Source: CAVOJY01 sp963696405 (GTDB taxonomy: Bacteria > Chloroflexota > Limnocylindria > Limnocylindrales > CSP1-4). From it: a DNA stretch of 64,000 bases. The position numbers and the translations under genes are program-made. The stretch spans positions 62,001 through 126,000 of the forward strand of contig CAVOJY010000003.1 in NCBI GenBank assembly GCA_963696405.1, given 5' to 3'. The notes below the pieces were generated by a model, which ran no database searches, had not been told where the DNA came from, and was given only the letters and a program-made list of their open reading frames with translations. Shown piece by piece: positions 25,002 to 32,186 of this stretch; within the stretch, counting starts at the first letter, position 1; the number at the start of each line of letters is the position of its first letter.

Positions 25002-25868
25002 GGCGTGCCCGCGCCGCGCGGGGCGCCGTGCGGCGCTCCCGCGGGGATGTTCGCCCACTCGCCGCCCCGCCCCTCCAGTGCCGCGTGGAGCGTCTCGAAG
25101 CGGAGCCCGCGCCGGAGCGCCTCCACCGCCAGGATGTCGGCCGTGGGGATGTTCGCCAGGTTGACGTTCGGCCCGAACCGGAGGATGAGGTAGGACTGCT
25201 GGTCCTGGATGGGCGCCTCCCAGAGGATGCGCAACGGGTCGGCCACCGGCCCCACCAGGGCGTCGACCTTGCTCTCGACCACGTGGCCGGACGCATCGAA
25301 CACGCCGGTGCCACGCCCGGACTCCCGGGCCTCGATGGTCACGAAGTCCGCCCCGAGCTCAAGGTCGACGAGGAGACGTTCGGCCATCTCTTCTGGTGAC
25401 GGCTGGCGCTCGGGGTCCTTGCGTCCCACCTCCGTCACCACGTGCAGGCCGGCGTCCTGGGCCCGGCGGATCGCCTCGGCCCGGGCCTCGGCGGGCATGT
25501 CGATGGTGCCGTCGCTCACCTCGACCCCGGTGAAGCCAAGCTCACGGGCACGCGAGACGAACGCCGCGAGCCGCCCGGACGCCCAGGCCCCCTCGAGCAG
25601 CGTTCCACCCGGGTAGACGAGCATCCCCGCGTCGACGAGGCGGGCGATCTTGCGGCGGAGAACCTCCAGCGCCGACCGTCGCCGTCGTGCCGAACCCGAA
25701 CTTCACGTGGTCGATCACCTGGCCCGCCATCTCCACGAGGTCGTCGGTGGCGTGGAGCCCGAGCCCCTTGTCGATGACCGCGGTGATCCCCGCGCGGCGG
25801 GGCTTGGCGGTGCGCGGGCCCAGGTAACAGTGGATCGCGTCGCCCCAGGCCGTCTCGTGGTCAGTCAT
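24998..25868 (-). pseudogene. phosphosulfolactate-synthase-like gene (ComA family), frameshifted
   Basis: Two frames together make one ComA-like TIM-barrel protein. The N-terminal part (from ATG 25868) contains KPRRAGITAVIDKGLGLHAT and HVKFGFGTTATV, the family's substrate-binding strands. The C-terminal part, in another frame, continues LEVLRRKIARLVDAGMLVYP, then GGTLLEGAW and GVEVSDGTIDMP with the catalytic-region residues, and ends at 24998. The 871-bp span has one base too many; the extra base lies around 25670-25675. ComA joins sulfite to phosphoenolpyruvate to give phosphosulfolactate. Repaired, the protein is 289 residues. Sequencing error or real inactivation are both possible. It overlaps the ArgH-like gene by 4 bp. 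Confidence 0.75.
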
Positions 25869-25926
25869 GCGGGTTCCACCTCATCCGGTCATGCTCGGGG
25901 CCCGCGTCGCGGCGGGCCACGCCGGC

Positions 25927-26796
25927 TCACGCCGGCCCTACCAGTTCCTTCAGGCCTTCCTCGACTTCTTCGAGGGTCGCGCCCCAGGGCACCGTGACCA
26001 CGTTGCCGTCGCGCTGGATCCCCCGTTCGAGGAGGCAGCACTTCAGGAGCGTAAGCGTGTCACGGTGACCGGTGAGCCGCCGGGGGCAGATGTCCGCCGC
26101 CGGCGGTCGGTCCCCGTAGTGGTGCTCGTGGATCTGCAGGCTGCGCTCGCAGCCGACGAGCGTCCAGTCGGCGCGCGCGGGTCGCTCGTCGAGGAAGTGG
26201 ACCGGCGCCCCCATGTCCTCGAAACCGGACGACCGGCAGGGGAAGAGGTACCCGTCCGGCTGCGGTTGGACACCGGCCGCGAGATCGCGCAGGTCGATCC
26301 GCTCGAGGCGCGGGACCATGGCCCCGATCGGGGCGACGGCGAGCACCCGCTGCACCTGGTCCCAGAGCTTCGGCGGCTCCGGTGGAGCCGCCTCGACGAT
26401 GGTCACCTCGAACGGCTCCGGATGGGCGATGAAGTTGACGTGCTCGTACCGCCCGACCACGACGAGCGCCTCGTCGGGTCCGAGCCCCAGCTCCAGCGCC
26501 TTCGCGAGCATGGCCGACGGGATCCCCGTGTCAACGTCATGGTCGGTGACCGACCGCGTCAGAGCGGGCGGGGAGAGCCACTCGGCGCGGATGATCGGCG
26601 AGAACAGCGGGACGCGGCTCTGCTTCTCGACCTCGGCCACGGCAATCCCCGGCCCGGCAGGCTCACGGTAGACGATGTAGTCGGTGTGCCGGTACGCCTC
26701 GCGCCCGACGATCGTGCGCAGGCCGTCGTCGGTGAGGGGGAAGTCGGCGGTCTGGTAGCTCACCCTCCGGTAGGGGAGGGGCACGAGGTTGCGCAT
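25927..26796 (-). CDS. unknown conserved-type protein, 289 residues
   Basis: I do not recognise this gene. It starts at ATG 26796, just below allH, with the mature-looking beginning MRNLVPLPYRRVSYQTADFP. There is no signal peptide or membrane segment. Notable features are a Cys/His-rich area with FPCRSSGFEDMG, LVGCERSLQIHEHHYG and ADICPRRLTGH near residues 200-260, which could bind a metal, and KCCLLERG near the C-terminus. The composition (balanced hydrophobics, several conserved-looking aromatic blocks) supports coding. It lies between allH and the phosphosulfolactate-synthase-like gene, both within about 60 bp, so it is probably part of the same transcript and pathway. Confidence 0.72.
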   Translation of the reverse strand: MRNLVPLPYRRVSYQTADFPLTDDGLRTIVGREAYRHTDYIVYREPAGPGIAVAEVEKQSRVPLFSPIIRAEWLSPPALTRSVTDHDVDTGIPSAMLAKALELGLGPDEALVVVGRYEHVNFIAHPEPFEVTIVEAAPPEPPKLWDQVQRVLAVAPIGAMVPRLERIDLRDLAAGVQPQPDGYLFPCRSSGFEDMGAPVHFLDERPARADWTLVGCERSLQIHEHHYGDRPPAADICPRRLTGHRDTLTLLKCCLLERGIQRDGNVVTVPWGATLEEVEEGLKELVGPA

Positions 26797-26812
26797 CGGT
26801 TCTCCGTCCTGC

Positions 26813-27682
26813 TCAGGCCGCGGCCGCGGGATCGGCTGCGCCCGGCCCGGCGGCGTTGGCGATCGTTCTGCGGGAGAGCAGGGCCCGCCCGCCGAGGACG
26901 ACACCGGTCAGCATATCCCCGCCGGACGTTTCTCCGACGGCGAGCAGCGGTGCGATGTCGGGCGGACCGGCGGTCTCGCGGCGCAGCAGGGCTCCCAGCA
27001 GGCGGGCAAGCGGCGCGAAGACGTGGCCGCGCGCTGCCGCGTCGACCATCTGGGCGGCGAAGCGGGTGGTGCGAGGCATCGCGGCGTCCCGGAGCGCCGC
27101 CCGGAGCGCGCGGCCGTCTGCGAGGACCCCGGCGTGATCGCCCCATGCGCTGAAGGCGAGCGCCCCGGCCAGGAGGTCGTCTCCGGAGGGCGTGAGCCCG
27201 GGTCCGAGGCCGGCGAGCCGCTGCGCCGCCGCGGCTGCGGCGGCCGGGTCCCCGGAGGACAGGGCTTGCGTCAACGCCTGGAGGTCCCCGTCGCGCGCGA
27301 CCGCGTGGATCCCGCGCGCACCCGCGCCGGCGCGCCGCGCGATGTCTGCGAGCTGTCGCAGCCGGCGCTCGACCTCGTCGGGCTCCGCGGCATCAGTGGC
27401 ATCGATCAGCGCGGGTCGCCAGGTGACGGCACCCCGCTCGTCCACGTCCGGCACGCCGTCCAGGGACCGGAGATCGCGGGGCGCCTCGGGACCGAGCCGC
27501 GCCGTGAAGGGTCCGTCGGCAAGGTCGTGTCGCACGAGCGACAGGAGCGCACCGTCAACCCCGGAGGCGAGGATGACGGCACGCTCGAAGCGAGCGTGGA
27601 CAGACCAACCTTGAGAAGTTGTGAGCGGGGATCGGAGCAGCCGGGCCGCCTCCTCGTCCGCGCTGATGACGCGAAGCCTCAC
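26813..27682 (-). CDS. allH: AllH-like (DUF2877) transcarbamoylase subunit
   Basis: A 289-residue DUF2877 protein, homologous to YlbF/AllH, the third subunit family of oxamate transcarbamoylase. The hallmark GLGPGLTPSGDDLLAG sits near the middle, and the C-terminal LLAVGETSGGDMLTGVVLGG is also typical. Cytoplasmic, no membrane segment. GTG at 27682 is taken as the start because the protein then begins VRLRVISADEEAARLL; the open frame continues 94 codons further across the divergent gene and is unlikely to be coding. It is the first gene of the long leftward array, with 55 bp to the divergent NitF-like gene, so a shared regulatory region is likely. Confidence 0.87.
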   Translation of the reverse strand: MRLRVISADEEAARLLRSPLTTSQGWSVHARFERAVILASGVDGALLSLVRHDLADGPFTARLGPEAPRDLRSLDGVPDVDERGAVTWRPALIDATDAAEPDEVERRLRQLADIARRAGAGARGIHAVARDGDLQALTQALSSGDPAAAAAAAQRLAGLGPGLTPSGDDLLAGALAFSAWGDHAGVLADGRALRAALRDAAMPRTTRFAAQMVDAAARGHVFAPLARLLGALLRRETAGPPDIAPLLAVGETSGGDMLTGVVLGGRALLSRRTIANAAGPGAADPAAAA

Positions 27683-27737
27683 CGGTGGGGCCTCCGGCCG
27701 AGTGCGGGGTGAATCGCCGCGATGATAGCATCGGGCC

Positions 27738-28790
27738 GTGCCCGAACTGCCTTCCGGCCACGTTCTGCCCCCCCTGGCCGAGCTTGTCTCGCACCTGCGC
27801 GCGGCGCCGGCGTGGCAGCGGAAGCGCGACCTGGAGCTGCTGGGACAGGGGTTCGCCGCGACGCCTGGCACGCTTGACCGAGCCGTCCTCCGCAGTTTCG
27901 GGGAGGCGACACCCGTGGGTGCTCTGCCCCTGCCCGACGATATCGGGGACGACGCGGCTGCCATCGCGGAGGGCGACGGCTACCTGCTCCTCGCTGCCGA
28001 GGTGATGTGGCCGCCCATGGTGGAGGCGGCGCCGGAGCTGGCGGGCGTGAATGCCGTGCTCGCGAACGTCAACGACATCTACGCGATGGGCGGGCGCCCC
28101 ATCGCCCTCCTCGACACGGTCCTCGTCCCCGCGCTGGCGGATGCCACGGCGATCCTCGCGGGGATCGCCGCCGGCGCCGCACGCTACGGGATCCCGGTGG
28201 CCGGCGGCCACCTGACCGTCGGCGCCGCCTCGACCTCGCTCGCCGCCTTCATCGTGGGGCGTGCGAGCCGCCTGTTGTCGGGCAGCGCGGCCGCGCCCGG
28301 TGACGCGCTCCTGCTCCTCACCACCACCACCGGCCGCTTCCGGGATCCCTTCCCCTTCTGGGAGTGCTCGTTCGACCGGAGCGATGCGGAGCTCCGCGAC
28401 GACCTCGACCTGCTGCCGCAGCTCGCGGAGGCGGGCCTCTGCGGAGCGGCGCGCGACGTGTCGATGCCGGGCGTCGTGGGCTCCGCTCTGCAGTTCCTCG
28501 AGGGCTCGCGCGTCGGAGCCGAGATTGACATCGGCGCGCTCCCGTTCCCCACGGAGGTGCGTGGACAGGAGCTGACCTGGCTCCTGTCGTTTCCGAGCTA
28601 TGCGTTTCTGCTGGCTGCCGATGAAGCGAGCGTGGGCGAGATCTCCGCGCGCGCGGCGGCTCGCGGCCGCGCATGCCCCCGGATCGGCCGGGTGACCGCC
28701 GACCGCCGGGTCCACCTGCAGCTCGCGGGTGATCGCGCTCTCCTCTGGGATTTCGACCGCGAGCCGTTCACCGGCATCACCCGCCCGTAG
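27738..28790 (+). CDS. AIR-synthase-related protein, Sll0787/NitF type
   Basis: A 350-residue PurM/AIR-synthase superfamily protein. LPDDIGDDAAAIAEGDGYLL is the typical N-terminal ATP-binding segment (DDxAA), followed by NVNDIYAMGGRPIALLD and YGIPVAGGHLTVGAAST, the family's metal and nucleotide loops. These match the Sll0787-type subgroup encoded in Nit1C nitrogen clusters (NitF). The usual reaction class is ATP-dependent activation of an amide or formyl oxygen, but the substrate of this subgroup is not known. It is the only cluster member on the plus strand, divergent from allH by 55 bp and convergent with the NitE-like gene by 39 bp. Confidence 0.87.
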   Translation: MPELPSGHVLPPLAELVSHLRAAPAWQRKRDLELLGQGFAATPGTLDRAVLRSFGEATPVGALPLPDDIGDDAAAIAEGDGYLLLAAEVMWPPMVEAAPELAGVNAVLANVNDIYAMGGRPIALLDTVLVPALADATAILAGIAAGAARYGIPVAGGHLTVGAASTSLAAFIVGRASRLLSGSAAAPGDALLLLTTTTGRFRDPFPFWECSFDRSDAELRDDLDLLPQLAEAGLCGAARDVSMPGVVGSALQFLEGSRVGAEIDIGALPFPTEVRGQELTWLLSFPSYAFLLAADEASVGEISARAAARGRACPRIGRVTADRRVHLQLAGDRALLWDFDREPFTGITRP

Positions 28791-28829
28791 CGCAGCAGGT
28801 CGGCTGTCGCACGCGGTCGGACGCCTCCG

Positions 28830-29456
28830 TCAGCCGTTTGCTGAGTGCTCCACAGGGGGCGGGCCGCCCGCGGCTGCAGCCTCGGCGATTCCCTCCGGCT
28901 CCTCGCTCCACCCCGGCCGCATGAGCTGGTGCGGCGTGCCGGCGTACTCGACCTCCTGGCCGATCCGCACCCAGCCGATGTGCTCGAACAGCTTGGCGTA
29001 GCGGCACTGGATGTAGGCGAGGAACGTCTTCGCGCCGGTCGACCGCACGTGCTCCTCTGCCGCGCGCACGAGGGCCGGGGCAACCTTCAGCTTCGATGCC
29101 CGGAACGCCTGGGATACGACCAGCCGGCCCCCGAACCACACGCCGTCCTCGCGCGCATAGCAGCGGACCGCACCGGCCACCTCGCCGGTCGGCTCGCAGA
29201 TCGCCACGAGGTGCATCGTCCGCGGGTCGCGGTCGTGGTCGTCGATGTCGCTCCCATCGAAGAGCCCCTGGTGGCGGACGAATGACGCCTCGCGGATGGC
29301 GTAGTGGGCGTCGAGTTCCTCGACGGTGGCGGCGATGCGGCAGACGAGCGAGCGCTCACTGCGAGGGCCGGCCACCACGGTGATCGATGAGGATGCGGCA
29401 GAGTGGCCGACTGTCCCGTCGCGGCCGACCGTCCCGTCACGGTTGTCTGTCGTCAC
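28830..29456 (-). CDS. GNAT acetyltransferase, MSMEG_0567/Sll0786 (NitE) type
   Basis: A GNAT-fold N-acyltransferase of about 208 residues. The body has YAIREASFVRHQGLFDGSDI, then MHLVAICEPTGEVAGAVRCY, GGRLVVSQAFRASKLKVAPA (acyl-CoA loop region) and FLAYIQCRYAKLFEHIGW, which together fit the Nit1C-associated acetyltransferase group. GTG at 29456 is chosen because GGAGGCAAGGA lies just upstream; earlier in-frame ATGs (29555, 29540) fall in or next to a strong hairpin and are less likely. It is downstream of the AmiS/UreI-like gene on the same strand, separated by that hairpin. Substrate unknown; nitrogen-starvation regulation is known for homologues. Confidence 0.84.
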   Translation of the reverse strand: MTTDNRDGTVGRDGTVGHSAASSSITVVAGPRSERSLVCRIAATVEELDAHYAIREASFVRHQGLFDGSDIDDHDRDPRTMHLVAICEPTGEVAGAVRCYAREDGVWFGGRLVVSQAFRASKLKVAPALVRAAEEHVRSTGAKTFLAYIQCRYAKLFEHIGWVRIGQEVEYAGTPHQLMRPGWSEEPEGIAEAAAAGGPPPVEHSANG

Positions 29457-29541
29457 TGCGATCCTTGCCTCCGCGATGGCCGTGGCCAGCTCGGTCGCGG
29501 GCGTGCGTTCCGTTGCCGGGTCCAAGAGGCAGGCAAGCATA

Positions 29542-29574
29542 CAGGGGCCCGGCACCTTGCGGGCCGGGCCCCTG
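29542..29574. terminator. strong GC hairpin (probable bidirectional terminator or attenuator)
   Basis: Perfect 12-bp inverted repeat: CAGGGGCCCGGC at 29542-29553 and its complement at 29563-29574, with a 9-bp loop. It lies between the AmiS/UreI-like gene and the NitE-like gene. No long T run follows on either strand, so termination would be partial or Rho-assisted. Confidence 0.6.
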
Positions 29575-29630
29575 TTCTGGCTACGGTCCCGCTACCGCGG
29601 TCAGACCGCGGCGCAGGCCTTGCCGGTCGA

Positions 29631-30200
29631 TCAGGACATGATCAGCCAGGTCGACCCTGTCGCGATCCGCAGGGCCGGGAGCAGGAACGTCCAGATGGAC
29701 GTGAAGATAAGGATCCAGCCCAGCCACTTCGCGTTGAACCTGCCATACACGGTCAGCCAGATCGCGCCGAAGGCGACGGTCCACACGAGCATGACGGACT
29801 GGAGCCAGAGATCCTTGTCGAACGCGGCGAAGCCGATGAACGGCAACGACCAGACGGCGATGACGATGCAGATGTTGGCGATCGGCTTCAGGTCGAGGCC
29901 GAACCAGGCGGTGAGCCCCAGCGCGGTGAAGAACACGGCGTACGCGGTCGCCAGCCCGGCGAGCGCGATCGCGGGGCCGCCCACGACGAACGACAGGTAC
30001 GCGCAGGTCGCGAACGTCGCGAGACCAGCGATGAGGCTGATCACGCCGACCGTCTTGACCGGGTGGGCGCCGCCCTCGGCGGGCTCCGAGCCGAAGCCGG
30101 CAAAGAACATGCCGTTCGCGAACGCGGCCAACCCGAGCGCGACGAATGCCATCGTCAGGGGCAGTGCGCCCTCAGCCGGCAAGAACGTCCAGATTGTCAC
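29631..30200 (-). CDS. AmiS/UreI-family amide or urea channel
   Basis: A 189-residue membrane protein with six hydrophobic segments, the size and layout of AmiS/UreI channels, which let urea or short aliphatic amides cross the inner membrane. Compared with H. pylori UreI, the segments YAVFFTALGLTAWFGLDLKP, VMLVWTVAFGAIWLTVYG and WLGWILIFTSIWTFLLPALR line up in order with the conserved pore helices, including the LDWRP-like LDLKP. There is no urease in the window, so import or export of an amide, urea or a carbamoyl compound for the neighbouring Nit1C-like genes is more plausible. It follows the radical SAM gene by 124 bp. Confidence 0.75.
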   Translation of the reverse strand: MTIWTFLPAEGALPLTMAFVALGLAAFANGMFFAGFGSEPAEGGAHPVKTVGVISLIAGLATFATCAYLSFVVGGPAIALAGLATAYAVFFTALGLTAWFGLDLKPIANICIVIAVWSLPFIGFAAFDKDLWLQSVMLVWTVAFGAIWLTVYGRFNAKWLGWILIFTSIWTFLLPALRIATGSTWLIMS

Positions 30201-30324
30201 GATGATCCTCCCTCAGTAGGCCAATTCGGACGTCTCGCCGGGTTCGCCGGGCGGTCCCGCCGCCGGACGGGCCCTCCGCGGTTTCCGGCCAGATCGTCCT
30301 CCACTCCTCCAGTTGTTGCGAGGG

Positions 30325-31437
30325 CTACGCCGACCGCTCCCTCGCGAATGCCGGCAGAGCGCTGCAGGCTCCACACCGCACGCAGCCGGCCAACGTGTCG
30401 GTGTGACGCACCCCTCGCCGCGCGAGCATCTCCTCCACCGCGCGGTAGATGCGGTCCATCACCTCGGGATCGGGCGCGGGTACATCCTCCATCTCCGTGC
30501 CCACGATCGGGCGCAGCGGGACGACGAAGGGGTAGACGCCGATGTCCACGAGGCGCTGGCAACCCTCGATGATGGACTCGGGGCTTTCTCCGAGCCCCAC
30601 GAGGACGTAACTGCTGACCTGGTTCTTCCCGAAGATCTCGACGGCCTTGGCGAACGTCCGGAAGTACTGGTCGACGCTGACGCGGGCCTTCCCGGGGGTG
30701 ATTCGCTCCCGGATGGCCTGGTCGAACGACTCGATGTGGATGCCGATGGAGTCGGCACCCGCCTCCCGGACCTCCCGCAGTACCTCGAGGTCGCTCGGGG
30801 GTTCGAACTGGACCTCGATCGGCAGGTCGACAGCCGCCTTCACGGCACGTACGCAGCGAGCCATGTAGAGGGCGCCCTTGTCGGTCTCGTTGATGGTCCC
30901 CATGGTCATGGTGAAGTGCTTCACGCCGTCCAGGCGGACGGCCGCCTCAGCCACCTCGGCGAGGTGCTGCGGCTTCTTCACCGCGATCGTGTTCTGGTTG
31001 CCCAGGCTGATGCCGATGCCGCAGTACTTGCAGCGATCGGCTGGATCGTTCCAGCGGATGCACGTCTGAACGACGGTGGTCGCCAGGACGTCCGTTGCAT
31101 GCAGCGTGGCGATGTGCCAGTAGGGCACGCCGTCCGCCGTGGTGAGGTCGTAGTAGCGCGGCCGTGCCGCGAACGACACGGGCGCGACCGGTGTCCCGTG
31201 GCGGGTGATGACGTAGCCGCCATCCGCCACGCGGACGGCAAACGGCGACGCTTCCACGAATTCGGCCATCGTGGGTACCGAGAACGGGACGCCTTCCAGG
31301 ACGAACGCCTTCGCGTCGGCCGGGCCGGCGCCGCCCCGGCGCCCCTGGCTTTCGGTGGGAACCTCGAGCCGGGCACCCTTCGACTGGAGCTCCACTACGA
31401 GCTCCTCGTAGTCGTGCTGGTTGCCCTGGTAGGCCAA
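30325..31437 (-). CDS. radical SAM protein, MSMEG_0568/NitD type
   Basis: A 370-residue radical SAM enzyme. The cluster-binding motif is CIRWNDPADRCKYC, an extended CX9CX2C arrangement found in this subfamily in place of CX3CX2C. VQFEPPSDLEVLREVREAGA and SYVLVGLGESPESIIEGCQR are typical barrel strands. The C-terminus has VRCGACSALPAF, a further CxxC. This pattern belongs to the MSMEG_0568 family, which corresponds to NitD of Nit1C clusters required for growth on cyanide in pseudomonads. Reaction unknown. It follows the NitB-like gene by 118 bp on the same strand and precedes the AmiS/UreI-like gene. Confidence 0.88.
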   Translation of the reverse strand: MAYQGNQHDYEELVVELQSKGARLEVPTESQGRRGGAGPADAKAFVLEGVPFSVPTMAEFVEASPFAVRVADGGYVITRHGTPVAPVSFAARPRYYDLTTADGVPYWHIATLHATDVLATTVVQTCIRWNDPADRCKYCGIGISLGNQNTIAVKKPQHLAEVAEAAVRLDGVKHFTMTMGTINETDKGALYMARCVRAVKAAVDLPIEVQFEPPSDLEVLREVREAGADSIGIHIESFDQAIRERITPGKARVSVDQYFRTFAKAVEIFGKNQVSSYVLVGLGESPESIIEGCQRLVDIGVYPFVVPLRPIVGTEMEDVPAPDPEVMDRIYRAVEEMLARRGVRHTDTLAGCVRCGACSALPAFARERSA

Positions 31438-31555
31438 TCGGCTACCTCGGTCGAAGTCCTTGTGTCGTCGCCGAATCGTTGCGGGCGACCGTCCGCCGGA
31501 CGGCCGCCCGCGGATCAGCCTGCCGAGCAGGCCCTCGAGGTCGTCTGGATCGTCG

Positions 31556-32044
31556 TCAGACGGTCCAAGTGGTGAGGATGAGGGCGCCGTGCCGCCACTT
31601 CTCGATCGTGAGGTCGAGAAGATCGAGCGGGTTCATCGGCTTGATGCCCGGGATCATGTCCTCTTCGCGGTGACCGTAGAGCATGCCCATCGCGAATCGG
31701 CACGCATAGATCGGCGTGCCTTCCTTCATGATGGTCATGAGCTGGCGGTTCATCGCGAGGGCTCCGGGGAACCCTTCCTGGCCGACAGCCGGCCAGCCGC
31801 GAGACCCCGACCCGAGCAGGACGCCCGGCCCGAAGAGGGACATCGCGGTCTCGAAGCCCTTCCTCTTGAGGCGCGTCGTGGTGAGCATGTTGATGAGCGC
31901 CACCGAACCCTCGTAGGGGACGGTGTGGATCGCCACGTAGGCATGCTCGCCAGGGTTCGCCTTGTAGTCGGGGAACAGCTTCTCCTCGATGTTGTAGAGG
32001 ATCTGCCCTTCCTGCGGGATCGGGATCGTCACTCGATCAGCCAT
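31556..32044 (-). CDS. MSMEG_0572/Sll0783 (NitB) family nitrogen-starvation protein
   Basis: A 162-residue soluble protein of the family named for MSMEG_0572 and Sll0783, both induced by nitrogen starvation. Hallmark stretches are HAYVAIHTVPYEGSVALINM, GFETAMSLFGPGVLLGSGSR and GMLYGHREEDMIPGIKPMNP. In Synechocystis, loss of Sll0783 impairs polyhydroxybutyrate accumulation under nitrogen stress; the molecular function is unknown. The fold resembles DsrE-like proteins. In canonical Nit1C clusters it is followed by the nitrilase NitC; here the next gene is radical SAM NitD and the preceding gene is an amidohydrolase. Confidence 0.9.
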   Translation of the reverse strand: MADRVTIPIPQEGQILYNIEEKLFPDYKANPGEHAYVAIHTVPYEGSVALINMLTTTRLKRKGFETAMSLFGPGVLLGSGSRGWPAVGQEGFPGALAMNRQLMTIMKEGTPIYACRFAMGMLYGHREEDMIPGIKPMNPLDLLDLTIEKWRHGALILTTWTV

Positions 32045-32186
32045 TGAGTGCTCTCCTCCAGTTCATGGTGGACTGGTCTGGTGTTTGCAGGGCCTCCTCG
32101 CGAGGGTCACGAGTCCGGCGGTTCCCATGGCACCCGCGGATTGGACCTGCGGAGCAGCGCAGACTACTACGCCCGGACGCGGATTG

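Noticed and set aside
22239..25193. 984-codon plus-strand open frame antisense to the two lyase genes
   Set aside because: Both minus-strand lyases have clear family motifs; the antisense product has only low-complexity Arg/Gly/Glu sequence.
31556..32044. NitB-like protein considered as a plain DsrE sulfur carrier
   Set aside because: The whole-length pattern fits the MSMEG_0572/Sll0783 family and its partners NitD, NitE and NitF are adjacent; it lacks the MYxC cysteine of the DsrE copies at 58 kb.
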